This document shows, one piece after another, positions 1 through 6,035 of a stretch of DNA of 14,967 nt. The position numbers and the translations under genes were made by a program. The notes under the pieces are model-generated. The model saw only the letters and a program-made list of their open reading frames with translations. It made no database searches and was not told the DNA's origin. Within the stretch, counting starts at the first letter, position 1. Each line of letters starts with the position of its first letter. This DNA comes from a bacterium (GTDB lineage Bacteria > SZUA-79 > Acidulodesulfobacterales > Acidulodesulfobacteraceae). Where the stretch lies: assembly GCA_021803845.1 (NCBI GenBank), contig JAJZLA010000009.1, forward strand, positions 1-14,967. Direction: 5' to 3'.

Positions 1-126
1 AGGCAAATGTATTAATAATCCATCAAGTCTACCAAGTGCCCTATTTGCATCGGCTATATCCTTAATGAACTCTAAATAATTGATTTCTATCGGCAGTTTC
101 TGAGGTATATAAGGTTTGTTTTTCAT
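1..126 (-). CDS. Fic family protein, N-terminal fragment (cut by window edge)
   Basis: Only the first 42 codons are present, reading leftward from an ATG at 126-124, open to the window edge. The translation begins MKNKPYIPQKLPIE and continues to ANRALGRLDGLL. This is the signature of the Fic/DOC N-terminal domain (Fic_N), found in SoFic-type (class II) Fic proteins: a Y-x-P-x-x-L-P segment, then a helix with A-N-R-A-L-G-R-L-D-G. In that family the next segment carries an inhibitory S/T-x-x-x-E-G helix and then the catalytic HPFxxGNGR loop, both expected beyond the left edge. Family members usually transfer AMP to target proteins; the target here is unknown. There is no Shine-Dalgarno sequence. 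A candidate extended -10 (TGGTATTAT read leftward, plus-strand 143-151) would give a leader of only about ten bases. The start lies directly behind a cluster of palindromes that probably control it. Confidence 0.8.
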   Translation of the reverse strand, partial: MKNKPYIPQKLPIEINYLEFIKDIADANRALGRLDGLLIHLP

Positions 127-131
127 CTATT

Positions 132-227
132 TTATTATTCTAATAATACCACATTTATTGGGATAATAAAATAACTTATTCTAATAAATAGAATAATTAC
201 TTTTATTATTCCAATATTATTAGAATC
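132..227. promoter_or_regulatory. Cluster of TTATTC(T/C)AATA palindromes, probable operator of the Fic gene
   Basis: Four related AT-rich sites occur in under 100 bp. 133-148 is TATTATT-CT-AATAATA, an inverted repeat around a two-base centre. 155-169 is TTATT-GGGAT-AATAA. 176-196 is a perfect inverted repeat with arms TTATTCTA and TAGAATAA and five bases between. 203-226 contains TTATTATTCCAATA followed by TATTATTAGAAT. The 133-148 site overlaps the candidate -10 of the leftward Fic gene, as an autorepressor site would. The binding protein is not identified. Low complexity makes some similarity likely by chance, but the recurrent C/G pair inside otherwise pure A+T arms argues for a real motif. 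Confidence 0.5.
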
Positions 228-442
228 ACTATGCTATTTTTCATAACTGCATAATTTTATTATAATTTACTATTTTTACTCGCCGCCTTTCTGCTACATA
301 TTGGATAGCATAATACATAAAGCGTATCAGATAAAGCTAACCGATGAATCGATGAGGAAGAAAATATCCGGAAATATTAAACGGCGCTTTTTAAAAAAAG
401 GGTGTGTGTACCACCTCCTCTAATCCGTTAAAGGTATTTTCA
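228..442. other. Spacer with no supported gene; possible decayed coding remnant
   Basis: This stretch separates the two Fic-superfamily genes. The only noticeable reading frame is on the plus strand, open from 247 to a stop at 421-423, with a late ATG at 352. Its end reads DESMRKKISGNIKRRFLKKG, basic and protein-like, but it has no ribosome binding site and I recognise no family. It could be the tail of a decayed gene. I found no antitoxin gene, tRNA or terminator here. Confidence 0.3.
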
Positions 443-471
443 TTGACTTAAACTTAACGATATTATATAAA
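443..471 (+). promoter_or_regulatory. Sigma-70-type promoter for the Doc-like gene
   Basis: TTGACT at 443-448 and TATAAA at 466-471 are separated by 17 bases; each hexamer matches consensus at five of six positions. Transcription would start near 478, giving a leader of about 85 bases before the TTG start at 563. A second TATAAT occurs at 519-524 without a good -35. In the leader an ATG at 490 is followed after two codons by a stop, probably meaningless. Confidence 0.5.
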
Positions 472-562
472 AATAAGAAGGGATTAAGATGTCCAGTTAA
501 ACCTAAATACGCATATTATATAATTTTGGCATATAAATAAATAGAATGTATGGGGGGATACC

Positions 563-1441
563 TTGAGCAATAATGTGTTAGCTAAGTGTCCTATTATGTT
601 ATCAATAGATAATGTTAAACAGATACATGATATTCTTGTTCAAGATTTTTCTAATACCAAAGACCCAATTCTCCCATCCGGCGTAAAGAGCGAGGATTTG
701 CTCGCTTCTGCTATAAGCAGACAAGAAACTAGTCTTAATGGTTTGTTAAAATATCAAGAACCTATTGCTAATGCATCAACTTTGCTGTATGGTATTTGTA
801 ATAACCATCCGTTCCATAACGGCAATAAACGGACTGCTCTGGTATCAATGTTAGTACACCTGGATAAGAATAAAATCACTATATATAATTCTCATCAAGT
901 CGAATTATATGATTTTATGATTAAAGTTGCTGATCATAAAATTATTGGCATATCTGGTAAACATTTAAAAGTAAAATCATTAAAAGAGCAAATAATAAAT
1001 TCAGATGATGAGGTGAGCGCAATTACTCAATGGATTAAAAAACGTTCAGCTCCAATAACAAAGGGTGAGAAAAATATTCCTTATAGAGAACTTCGAAGAA
1101 TTCTTTCTAGCTTTGGCTATAAACTAGAGGATCATAATAGAGATATGATTAGCATAGTGCGATACGATAGTAAAAAAACAGGTGTTTTTCCTTTTCGTAG
1201 AAAAGAGATTCAAGAAAGAAAACACATTTTGAATATTCCATGGCCAGGTGACAATTATGAAGTAAGCATAGATAATATAAAGAAAATTCGGAAATCATGT
1301 CATCTTGAAGAGAGTGACGGAGTAGATAGCGATAGTTTTTATAATTATACAACTATAGTGGACACTTTTGTTAATAAATACCGTAAAGTTCTTAAAGACC
1401 TAGCAAAAGAAAAAATAATATCTAAACGAAATAAGAAGTAA
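563..1441 (+). CDS. Doc-like Fic-superfamily protein with long C-terminal extension
   Basis: 292 aa from a TTG start, chosen because a G-run (552-557) sits five bases upstream; the next in-frame ATG (596) has no such signal. Residues about 12-130 resemble the Fic/Doc (death-on-curing) fold, with the catalytic loop HPFHNGNKR at residues 82-90, His82 being the expected catalytic base. Two things differ from classic Fic: the acidic Mg-binding residue is Asn86, and GNKR replaces GNGR, as in Doc, the phage P1 toxin that phosphorylates EF-Tu. Doc toxins are about 125 aa, so residues 145-292 are an extra domain. Part of it (IPYRELRRILSSFGYKLED, 172-190) is faintly reminiscent of HicA-like folds, an uncertain resemblance. 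No S/T-x-x-x-E-G/N inhibitory motif and no upstream antitoxin gene are seen. The gene is more AT-rich than those to its right, which suggests acquisition. Role as toxin or effector is inferred. Confidence 0.75.
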   Translation: MSNNVLAKCPIMLSIDNVKQIHDILVQDFSNTKDPILPSGVKSEDLLASAISRQETSLNGLLKYQEPIANASTLLYGICNNHPFHNGNKRTALVSMLVHLDKNKITIYNSHQVELYDFMIKVADHKIIGISGKHLKVKSLKEQIINSDDEVSAITQWIKKRSAPITKGEKNIPYRELRRILSSFGYKLEDHNRDMISIVRYDSKKTGVFPFRRKEIQERKHILNIPWPGDNYEVSIDNIKKIRKSCHLEESDGVDSDSFYNYTTIVDTFVNKYRKVLKDLAKEKIISKRNKK

Positions 1442-1620
1442 ATAGTTTAAACATAAACAAAAGCCATGCAGTCATAGCCATTTTTAATATTCGGATTTCC
1501 CTGTTGTAAATTTACACATTTCACAATATAGCTATTCAGACTGTGCGGGACGAAACTCAGTTTGTGTTTGTCTCTTTTCCTGTGTATGTACTCTGGCTAC
1601 TCATATATCGGCCGCCATAA

Positions 1621-3315
1621 TTATAATTTAAAAATGCTGACGTTTTTTGCCAGCAAAGAAGCAAGGTTCGATAACTCCTGCGAACTTATCTGTATCCGAC
1701 CTGTGCTGGCGGACGTAGCCTCCTGAGCCTTCAGGATTAAATCCGAAGAAGCCGAGATTTCCTCTGCGGCGGTCGATTGTTCCTCTGCGGCGGTAGCTAT
1801 CTGGGTAATCATATCTTTAAGTTTATTCGTCAGTTCTTTTATGGTTTCAATCCTTTCTCCGGCCTTTTTTGCCACATCGACGCCGTTTTTTACCTTATTT
1901 TTTCCTTTAAGCATCGAGTCGATAGCTTTTGCCGTATCGTCCTGAATAAATGTTATGGTCGCTGTAATTTCTTTCGTCGCTTTCGAGGTTCTTTCGGCTA
2001 ATTTCCTTACTTCGTCGGCTACAACGGCAAATCCTCTCCCCTGTTCCCCGGCTCTCGCGGCTTCTATGGCGGCGTTAAGAGCCAGCAGATTAGTCTGGTC
2101 GGCGATTTCGTCGATGACGGCGATAATATCGCCTATTTTTTGCGAGGACGAGCCAAGTTCTTCCATTACCGAAGACGTATTATCGACGGCGGCTTCGATA
2201 GAATTTATCTCTTTGATTACGTTTTGAACGGCTTCGTATCCTTCTTCGGTGGCTTTCTGAGTGCGGTCTGCTTCATGCGCGCCGGAGTTGGAATTTTTAG
2301 CCACTTCAATGATAGCCGACGTAATTTGCTTTATAGATTCTATTATGGAAGAACTGCTTTGCCGCATATTTTCAAGATTTTTTTCAAGCTCTTTTGAGGA
2401 ATGGTTAAGTTCTTCGCCCTGCCCGGAAATAGAATTTGCGGCGCTGTTGATTGACTTTACGTTGCCGGCAAACGATTCGATAAGCGTATTTACGTGGTTA
2501 ATTAATCTTCCTATTTCATTTTTTGGATTTACGTTAATTTTTATTTTTGAAGATAAATCTCCGCCCGCCACGTCTTTGACTTTTTTAATCGCTATCTCAA
2601 GTTCGTCTATTAAAAATTTTTTAAAATAATAGCTGACGGACAGCAGGGCTATCAGCATAAAAAAGGGCGCAGCAATAAACATATCGAATAGAAAATTAAT
2701 CTTTTTGCTCATGCCGGAAGACATTGCGTACCTGTCGAAATCCAGCAATTTTATAATCTTATCGATATTGGCATCAAAATATTCCGGTTTCATTTTTAAT
2801 CCCTCTTCCTGCGGATTTTTTAGCAATTTAGCCATATTCGGCCTGTATCCCGCCATAATCTGCTTAAGCTCGGCCATTTTTTCTTTAGCATTCAAACTTT
2901 TTAAGCTGTCCGGCCTTTTTAACACGCTTTTTTTTATTCCGAAAAGCTTTATAAAATGTTCTTTTTGAAACCCTGAATAGAAGCCGTTTATGGCGATTAC
3001 GTTATTTTTTCTGGCAGATTTTATTTTGTCGGCTAAACTTGTTATTTTTTTATCTATGGATGCCGTATCGTAAGTTTTTTTCGTGAGCTTGGCAATTTCG
3101 AGATTGGATTTCCTAAGTTTCGCCAGGTATATTAAATTAGTTGCATCCCTGTTGACCCTCAGCAGGGAAATGGAGGTAGAGCCTAAAACCGCCTGTATAT
3201 ATGACCGGTCTTTTATTGTGCTAATAAAACCCAATAGGAAAAAATTTAAAATCAAAAAAATAATAAACATCGCAAGCGCGGCAACGTATAATCTTAATTT
3301 GAACGTTGAAAACAT
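1621..3315 (-). CDS. Methyl-accepting chemotaxis protein (transmembrane chemoreceptor)
   Basis: 564 aa. It senses a signal outside the cytoplasmic membrane and controls the CheA kinase through CheW. Order of domains: transmembrane helix 1 (about 8-34), a mostly helical periplasmic sensor region (35-208) that I cannot assign to a named fold, transmembrane helix 2 (209-232), HAMP linker (about 233-285), then the long cytoplasmic coiled-coil hairpin. The hairpin tip is unmistakable: [20 protein letters not shown] (404-423) followed by [20 protein letters not shown]. Roughly 140 residues lie on each side of the tip, about 20 heptads, resembling the 40H class. The protein ends SIFKL with no CheR-binding pentapeptide. 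A strong ribosome binding site (AGGGAGG, plus-strand 3320-3326) supports the start. A possible -10 (TATAAT, minus strand, 3362-3367) lies in the 75-bp gap behind the dehydrogenase gene, but its -35 is poor, so co-transcription is also possible. The ligand is unknown. Confidence 0.95.
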   Translation of the reverse strand: MFSTFKLRLYVAALAMFIIFLILNFFLLGFISTIKDRSYIQAVLGSTSISLLRVNRDATNLIYLAKLRKSNLEIAKLTKKTYDTASIDKKITSLADKIKSARKNNVIAINGFYSGFQKEHFIKLFGIKKSVLKRPDSLKSLNAKEKMAELKQIMAGYRPNMAKLLKNPQEEGLKMKPEYFDANIDKIIKLLDFDRYAMSSGMSKKINFLFDMFIAAPFFMLIALLSVSYYFKKFLIDELEIAIKKVKDVAGGDLSSKIKINVNPKNEIGRLINHVNTLIESFAGNVKSINSAANSISGQGEELNHSSKELEKNLENMRQSSSSIIESIKQITSAIIEVAKNSNSGAHEADRTQKATEEGYEAVQNVIKEINSIEAAVDNTSSVMEELGSSSQKIGDIIAVIDEIADQTNLLALNAAIEAARAGEQGRGFAVVADEVRKLAERTSKATKEITATITFIQDDTAKAIDSMLKGKNKVKNGVDVAKKAGERIETIKELTNKLKDMITQIATAAEEQSTAAEEISASSDLILKAQEATSASTGRIQISSQELSNLASLLAKNVSIFKL

Positions 3316-3390
3316 ATAACCTCCCTAAAATAATATCTAATTTTTAATTATTCGGCAGAATATTATATATATTAAATATATATGGTTAAA

Positions 3391-4545
3391 TCAATAGCTG
3401 TTTTCCAAAAGTTTTAAAACTTCATTTTCGCCGGCTTCCGCGGGATTGTTCTGAATAGCGAAGCCCATCGTATCGAAAGCCTCTTTTGCGATTTTCCGAA
3501 GTTTGTCTTTTTCCACGCCGAGGTCTTTTAAACGGATATTCAGATTTAAATCAGAAAGCATTTCTTTTATTTTTTCTATTAAAGACCAGGCGTATTCGTC
3601 GTCGCTTTTACCTGCCCTTTTAATGCCGAAATGATGGGCTATAAGCATGAAGTCTTTTTTGCACGCGTTTAAATTGTATTTCATCGATTCTACCGCAAGA
3701 GCCGCAAGTCCCGCTCCGTGAGCCGCTTTAGGATAATTTCCGGATACCGGATGCTCCATAGCGTGCATTATGCCGACGCCGGAAATATCAATCGCAAGCC
3801 CGGCAAGAGCGGAAGCTGTCGCCATATTTCCTCTTGCTTCTATATTATTCGGTTCGTTATACGCCTTAATTAAATTATCTTTTAGAAGATAAAACGCCTG
3901 CATGCAGTAAGCCGAAGAAAAAGCATTTTTTGCTTTTCCGATAAAAGCTTCGAAAATATGAACAAATACGTCAAAGCCGGTAGCCGCGGTTACGTAAGCA
4001 GGCATAGACAGCATAATTTCAGGGTCTATTACGGCCTCTTTAGGGTACATGCATTCATAGCCGAACCCAGGTTTTTCTTTGGTTTCAGGGTTTGTCATGA
4101 CGGAATATCTGTTGACTTCGCTGCCGGTTCCGGAGGTCGAAACTACAGTTATAACGGGAAGCGCTTCCTTTGCCGGAGTTTTCAGGTATTCCCATACCGG
4201 AATATTCCCCTTTGCCGCAACCGCGACGGCTTTTGCGGAATCGAGAGGGCTTCCGCCGCCTAAGCCTATTATAAGCCCGACGCCCTTTTCCCTCGCGATG
4301 CCCGCAGCCGAATCTATTTCGTAAGTTGTAGGATTAGGCGTAATTCCGTCGAATATTATCGGGGCAATCCCTGCGTCTTTTAATATTTTTACGAGCCTGT
4401 CCAAAGTTCCCGTTTTTTGCATAGAGTTTTTTCCGGTAACTATTAAAGCCGTATCGGAATATTTTTTTGCTATTTTTCCGGTTTCGCCGATTAAACCGGC
4501 GCCGAAATGAATTTTTACGGGATTATAAATATTAAGCGTTTTCAT
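3391..4545 (-). CDS. Iron-containing alcohol dehydrogenase (butanol-dehydrogenase-like)
   Basis: 384 aa, normal length for the group III Fe-dependent alcohol dehydrogenases, which interconvert alcohols and aldehydes or ketones with NAD(P)H in the cytoplasm. The N-terminal YNPVKIHFGAG strand and the dinucleotide-binding GGGSPLDSAK (96-105) form the Rossmann-like half. The metal-binding half carries D192 and H196 (in GFDVFVH), H261 and H265 (in MHAMEHP) and H276 (in AAHG), matching the Asp/His ligand pattern of FucO and relatives. The MHxMEHxxS form of the second motif places it nearer butanol dehydrogenases (BDH/YqhD side) than FucO. The substrate cannot be fixed from sequence. The ribosome binding site AAGGAGG (4555-4561, minus strand) supports the start. 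The gene is divergent from pstS, and its promoter overlaps the Pho-box-like array. The chemoreceptor gene follows 75 bp downstream. Confidence 0.93.
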   Translation of the reverse strand: MKTLNIYNPVKIHFGAGLIGETGKIAKKYSDTALIVTGKNSMQKTGTLDRLVKILKDAGIAPIIFDGITPNPTTYEIDSAAGIAREKGVGLIIGLGGGSPLDSAKAVAVAAKGNIPVWEYLKTPAKEALPVITVVSTSGTGSEVNRYSVMTNPETKEKPGFGYECMYPKEAVIDPEIMLSMPAYVTAATGFDVFVHIFEAFIGKAKNAFSSAYCMQAFYLLKDNLIKAYNEPNNIEARGNMATASALAGLAIDISGVGIMHAMEHPVSGNYPKAAHGAGLAALAVESMKYNLNACKKDFMLIAHHFGIKRAGKSDDEYAWSLIEKIKEMLSDLNLNIRLKDLGVEKDKLRKIAKEAFDTMGFAIQNNPAEAGENEVLKLLENSY

Positions 4546-4605
4546 ACAGGTATGTCCTCCTTAAAAATAAAAAATTACGGTGATTATTAATCTTTTGCCG
4601 GAATC

Positions 4606-4634
4606 ATTATACCACAGCCTAAAATTTGTTACAA
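4606..4634 (-). promoter_or_regulatory. Sigma-70 promoter of the alcohol dehydrogenase gene
   Basis: Read leftward, TTGTAA (plus-strand 4629-4634) is a 4/6 -35 and TATAAT (4606-4611) is a perfect -10, with a 17-base spacer. The -35 lies inside the first unit of the Pho-box-like array, so a regulator bound there for pstS would touch this promoter. Confidence 0.55.
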
Positions 4635-4677
4635 AAATTTAACATAAATGTAATAAAATTGTAACAATAATCTGTTA
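4626..4677 (+). promoter_or_regulatory. Pho-box-like array upstream of pstS
   Basis: Four octamers start at 4626, 4637, 4648 and 4659, exactly 11 bases apart: TTGTTACA, ATTTAACA, ATGTAATA, TTGTAACA. A weaker fifth (ATCTGTTA) starts at 4670. PhoB-family regulators bind tandem direct repeats with 11-bp period upstream of the -10, replacing the -35. The array here ends about 10 bases before the pstS TATAAT, which has no usable -35 (AAATTG at the 17-bp position). Spacing, repeat period and the downstream gene all agree with phosphate-starvation activation. The half-site (T/G)TAACA differs from the E. coli CTGTCA. Confidence 0.7.
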
Positions 4678-4678
4678 A

Positions 4679-4684
4679 TATAAT
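4679..4684 (+). promoter_or_regulatory. pstS: -10 element of the pstS promoter
   Basis: A perfect TATAAT lies downstream of the Pho-box-like array. Transcription would begin near 4691, leaving a leader of about 55 bases that ends in the ribosome binding site GGAGGAG (4735-4741), five bases before the pstS ATG. Confidence 0.6.
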
Positions 4685-4746
4685 TAAAGCGTAAAAATTA
4701 GACAAATTCAGATTGTAAATTTAATTTAATTTACGGAGGAGATTTT

Positions 4747-5841
4747 ATGAACAAAAGCAGTATGAAAAAAATTATTGGAGGGCTAACTGCCGCTTCTGCC
4801 GTTTTTGCCCTGTCCATTTTTGCCGCGGGCTGCGCCAAGTCTAAAGCGCCGGCGACAAGCTCTAAGGTTCCCGCCGGAACGCTCACTATTTCCGGTTCCA
4901 CTATGCTTTATCCCTTAAATTCGGTGTGGGCGGTTAAGTACCACAAACTTAATCCGGGCGTTACGGTCTCGGTTGCGGGAACCGGTTCGGGTTTCGGCAT
5001 TTCAAACGCCGCGGACGGCAATATTACAATAGGGGCATCCGATGCCTATCTTACAAAAAGCTTTAAAAAGAGGTATCCTAATTTAGTAAACGTTCCGGTC
5101 GCTCTCGACGACGCCCAGGTTATTTACAATATCCCCGGCATACCTAACAACGTAAATCTCAAAATGACGCCGAAATTGGTTGCGGAAATTTATATGGGCA
5201 AAATTAACAACTGGGACAATCCAATATTTAAAAAATTAAACCCGCAGTACAAGTTCCCTAATCTCCATATTTTCGTCGTTCACAGGGCGGACGCAAGCGG
5301 AACGACTTTTGATTTCACGAGCCTTTTAACCGACACTTCCAAAGCATGGGCAAGTAAAGTCGGAAGAAGCCTTTCTCCAGATTGGCCTGTCGGAAGCGGA
5401 TATCTTGGAAGCGATGCGGTCGTGGCCGCCGTTAAAAGTACGTCCGGAGGCATAGGCTACGTGGGACTCGGCTGGGTCATGGAATATCATCTTGCAAGCG
5501 CCGCGCTCCTTAACAAAGCCGGTAATTACGTCGTGGGTTCGGTTAAAACTATTGCCGCCGCCGCAAACTCCGCTTTAAAACAGGGGGATTTTCCGGCTGA
5601 TTTCGATAAATCTATAGTATGGAACGTTTCGGCCAAAAATGCTTACCCCGATTCAAACTTTGAATTCTGGATGATAAAGAAAACCCAGCCGAATCCAGCA
5701 ACTACAAAATCGATTAAGGATTTGGTAAACTGGGCGCTTGGTCCGGGACAGGCGGCTAAATATACCGTTAAAACCGGTTTTGCACCGCTTCCTAAATCCG
5801 TTATGCCGAACGTTAAAAAACTTCTGGCGCAGGTAAAATAA
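4747..5841 (+). CDS. pstS: Phosphate ABC transporter substrate-binding lipoprotein PstS
   Basis: 364 aa. It captures inorganic phosphate outside the cytoplasmic membrane and delivers it to PstC/PstA. A basic N-terminus and hydrophobic stretch end in the lipobox FAAGC, so Cys29 should be lipidated after signal peptidase II cleavage. Phosphate-site motifs of the family follow: SGST (49-52), GTGSG (78-82), SDA (98-100) and RADASGTT (180-187), then GGIGYV (234-239). The strong ribosome binding site GGAGGAG fixes the start. It is first in pstS-pstC-pstA-pstB-phoU and follows the Pho-box-like array, so induction by phosphate starvation is expected. A 194-bp gap with hairpins and a second promoter separates it from pstC, a layout that would let the binding protein be made in excess over the membrane parts. 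Confidence 0.96.
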   Translation: MNKSSMKKIIGGLTAASAVFALSIFAAGCAKSKAPATSSKVPAGTLTISGSTMLYPLNSVWAVKYHKLNPGVTVSVAGTGSGFGISNAADGNITIGASDAYLTKSFKKRYPNLVNVPVALDDAQVIYNIPGIPNNVNLKMTPKLVAEIYMGKINNWDNPIFKKLNPQYKFPNLHIFVVHRADASGTTFDFTSLLTDTSKAWASKVGRSLSPDWPVGSGYLGSDAVVAAVKSTSGGIGYVGLGWVMEYHLASAALLNKAGNYVVGSVKTIAAAANSALKQGDFPADFDKSIVWNVSAKNAYPDSNFEFWMIKKTQPNPATTKSIKDLVNWALGPGQAAKYTVKTGFAPLPKSVMPNVKKLLAQVK

Positions 5842-5880
5842 GCAAGCCATTTAAAAAGGCAGATTAGTATATAGTATAGT

Positions 5881-5933
5881 CATTGCGCAAAGCGAAGCAA
5901 TCCGTTCTTTAGATTGCTTCGCTTTGCGCAATG
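5881..5933. repeat. Perfect 22-bp inverted repeat with 9-nt loop (REP-like element)
   Basis: The left arm 5881-5902 (starts CATTGCGCAAAGCG, ends AAGCAATC) is the exact reverse complement of the right arm 5912-5933; the loop is CGTTCTTTA. The word CATTGCG...GAAGCAATC is a recurrent theme of dispersed repetitive palindromes in many bacterial genomes. Sitting between pstS and pstC, its RNA hairpin could shield the 3' end of pstS mRNA, as REP elements do in other transport operons. No second copy is seen in this window. Confidence 0.85.
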
Positions 5934-5963
5934 GCGGGATAAATCCGCCGCATTATTTTTTTT
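5933..5963 (+). terminator. Weak terminator-like hairpin after pstS
   Basis: GGCGG (5933-5937) pairs with CCGCC (5945-5949) across a seven-base loop, and eight T's follow at 5956-5963. The short stem and the six-base gap before the T-run make this a leaky terminator or attenuator at best. It overlaps the end of the 22-bp inverted repeat by one base, so the two structures may compete or stack. Confidence 0.4.
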
Positions 5964-5982
5964 AGAAAAATTAAAAAGAATG

Positions 5983-5991
5983 TGCTATAAT
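5983..5991 (+). promoter_or_regulatory. Extended -10 promoter ahead of pstC
   Basis: TGCTATAAT is a perfect TATAAT with the TGn extension. There is no convincing -35. Transcription would start near 5998, about 38 bases before the pstC ATG. This would give pstCAB-phoU expression independent of the Pho-box promoter. Confidence 0.45.
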
Positions 5992-6035
5992 TAAAAAAAT
6001 TTTTAAATTAAATTTGTCCCCATTTAAACAAATTA

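Noticed and set aside
490..501. Leader peptide gene (ATG, two codons, stop) before the Doc-like gene
   Set aside because: Too short, and no attenuator structure follows; likely chance.
1442..1620. Terminator between the Doc-like gene and the chemoreceptor gene
   Set aside because: AGCCAT occurs twice near 1464-1481 and a T-run follows, but the copies are direct, not inverted, and no stable stem forms.
1777..3319. Several plus-strand open frames across the chemoreceptor gene
   Set aside because: They lie opposite a gene with unmistakable protein motifs, lack ribosome binding sites and show no family features.
3360..3384. AT-rich near-palindrome behind the dehydrogenase gene as an operator
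   Set aside because: It is pure alternating A/T and could arise by chance; only a weak -10 for the chemoreceptor gene can be suggested.
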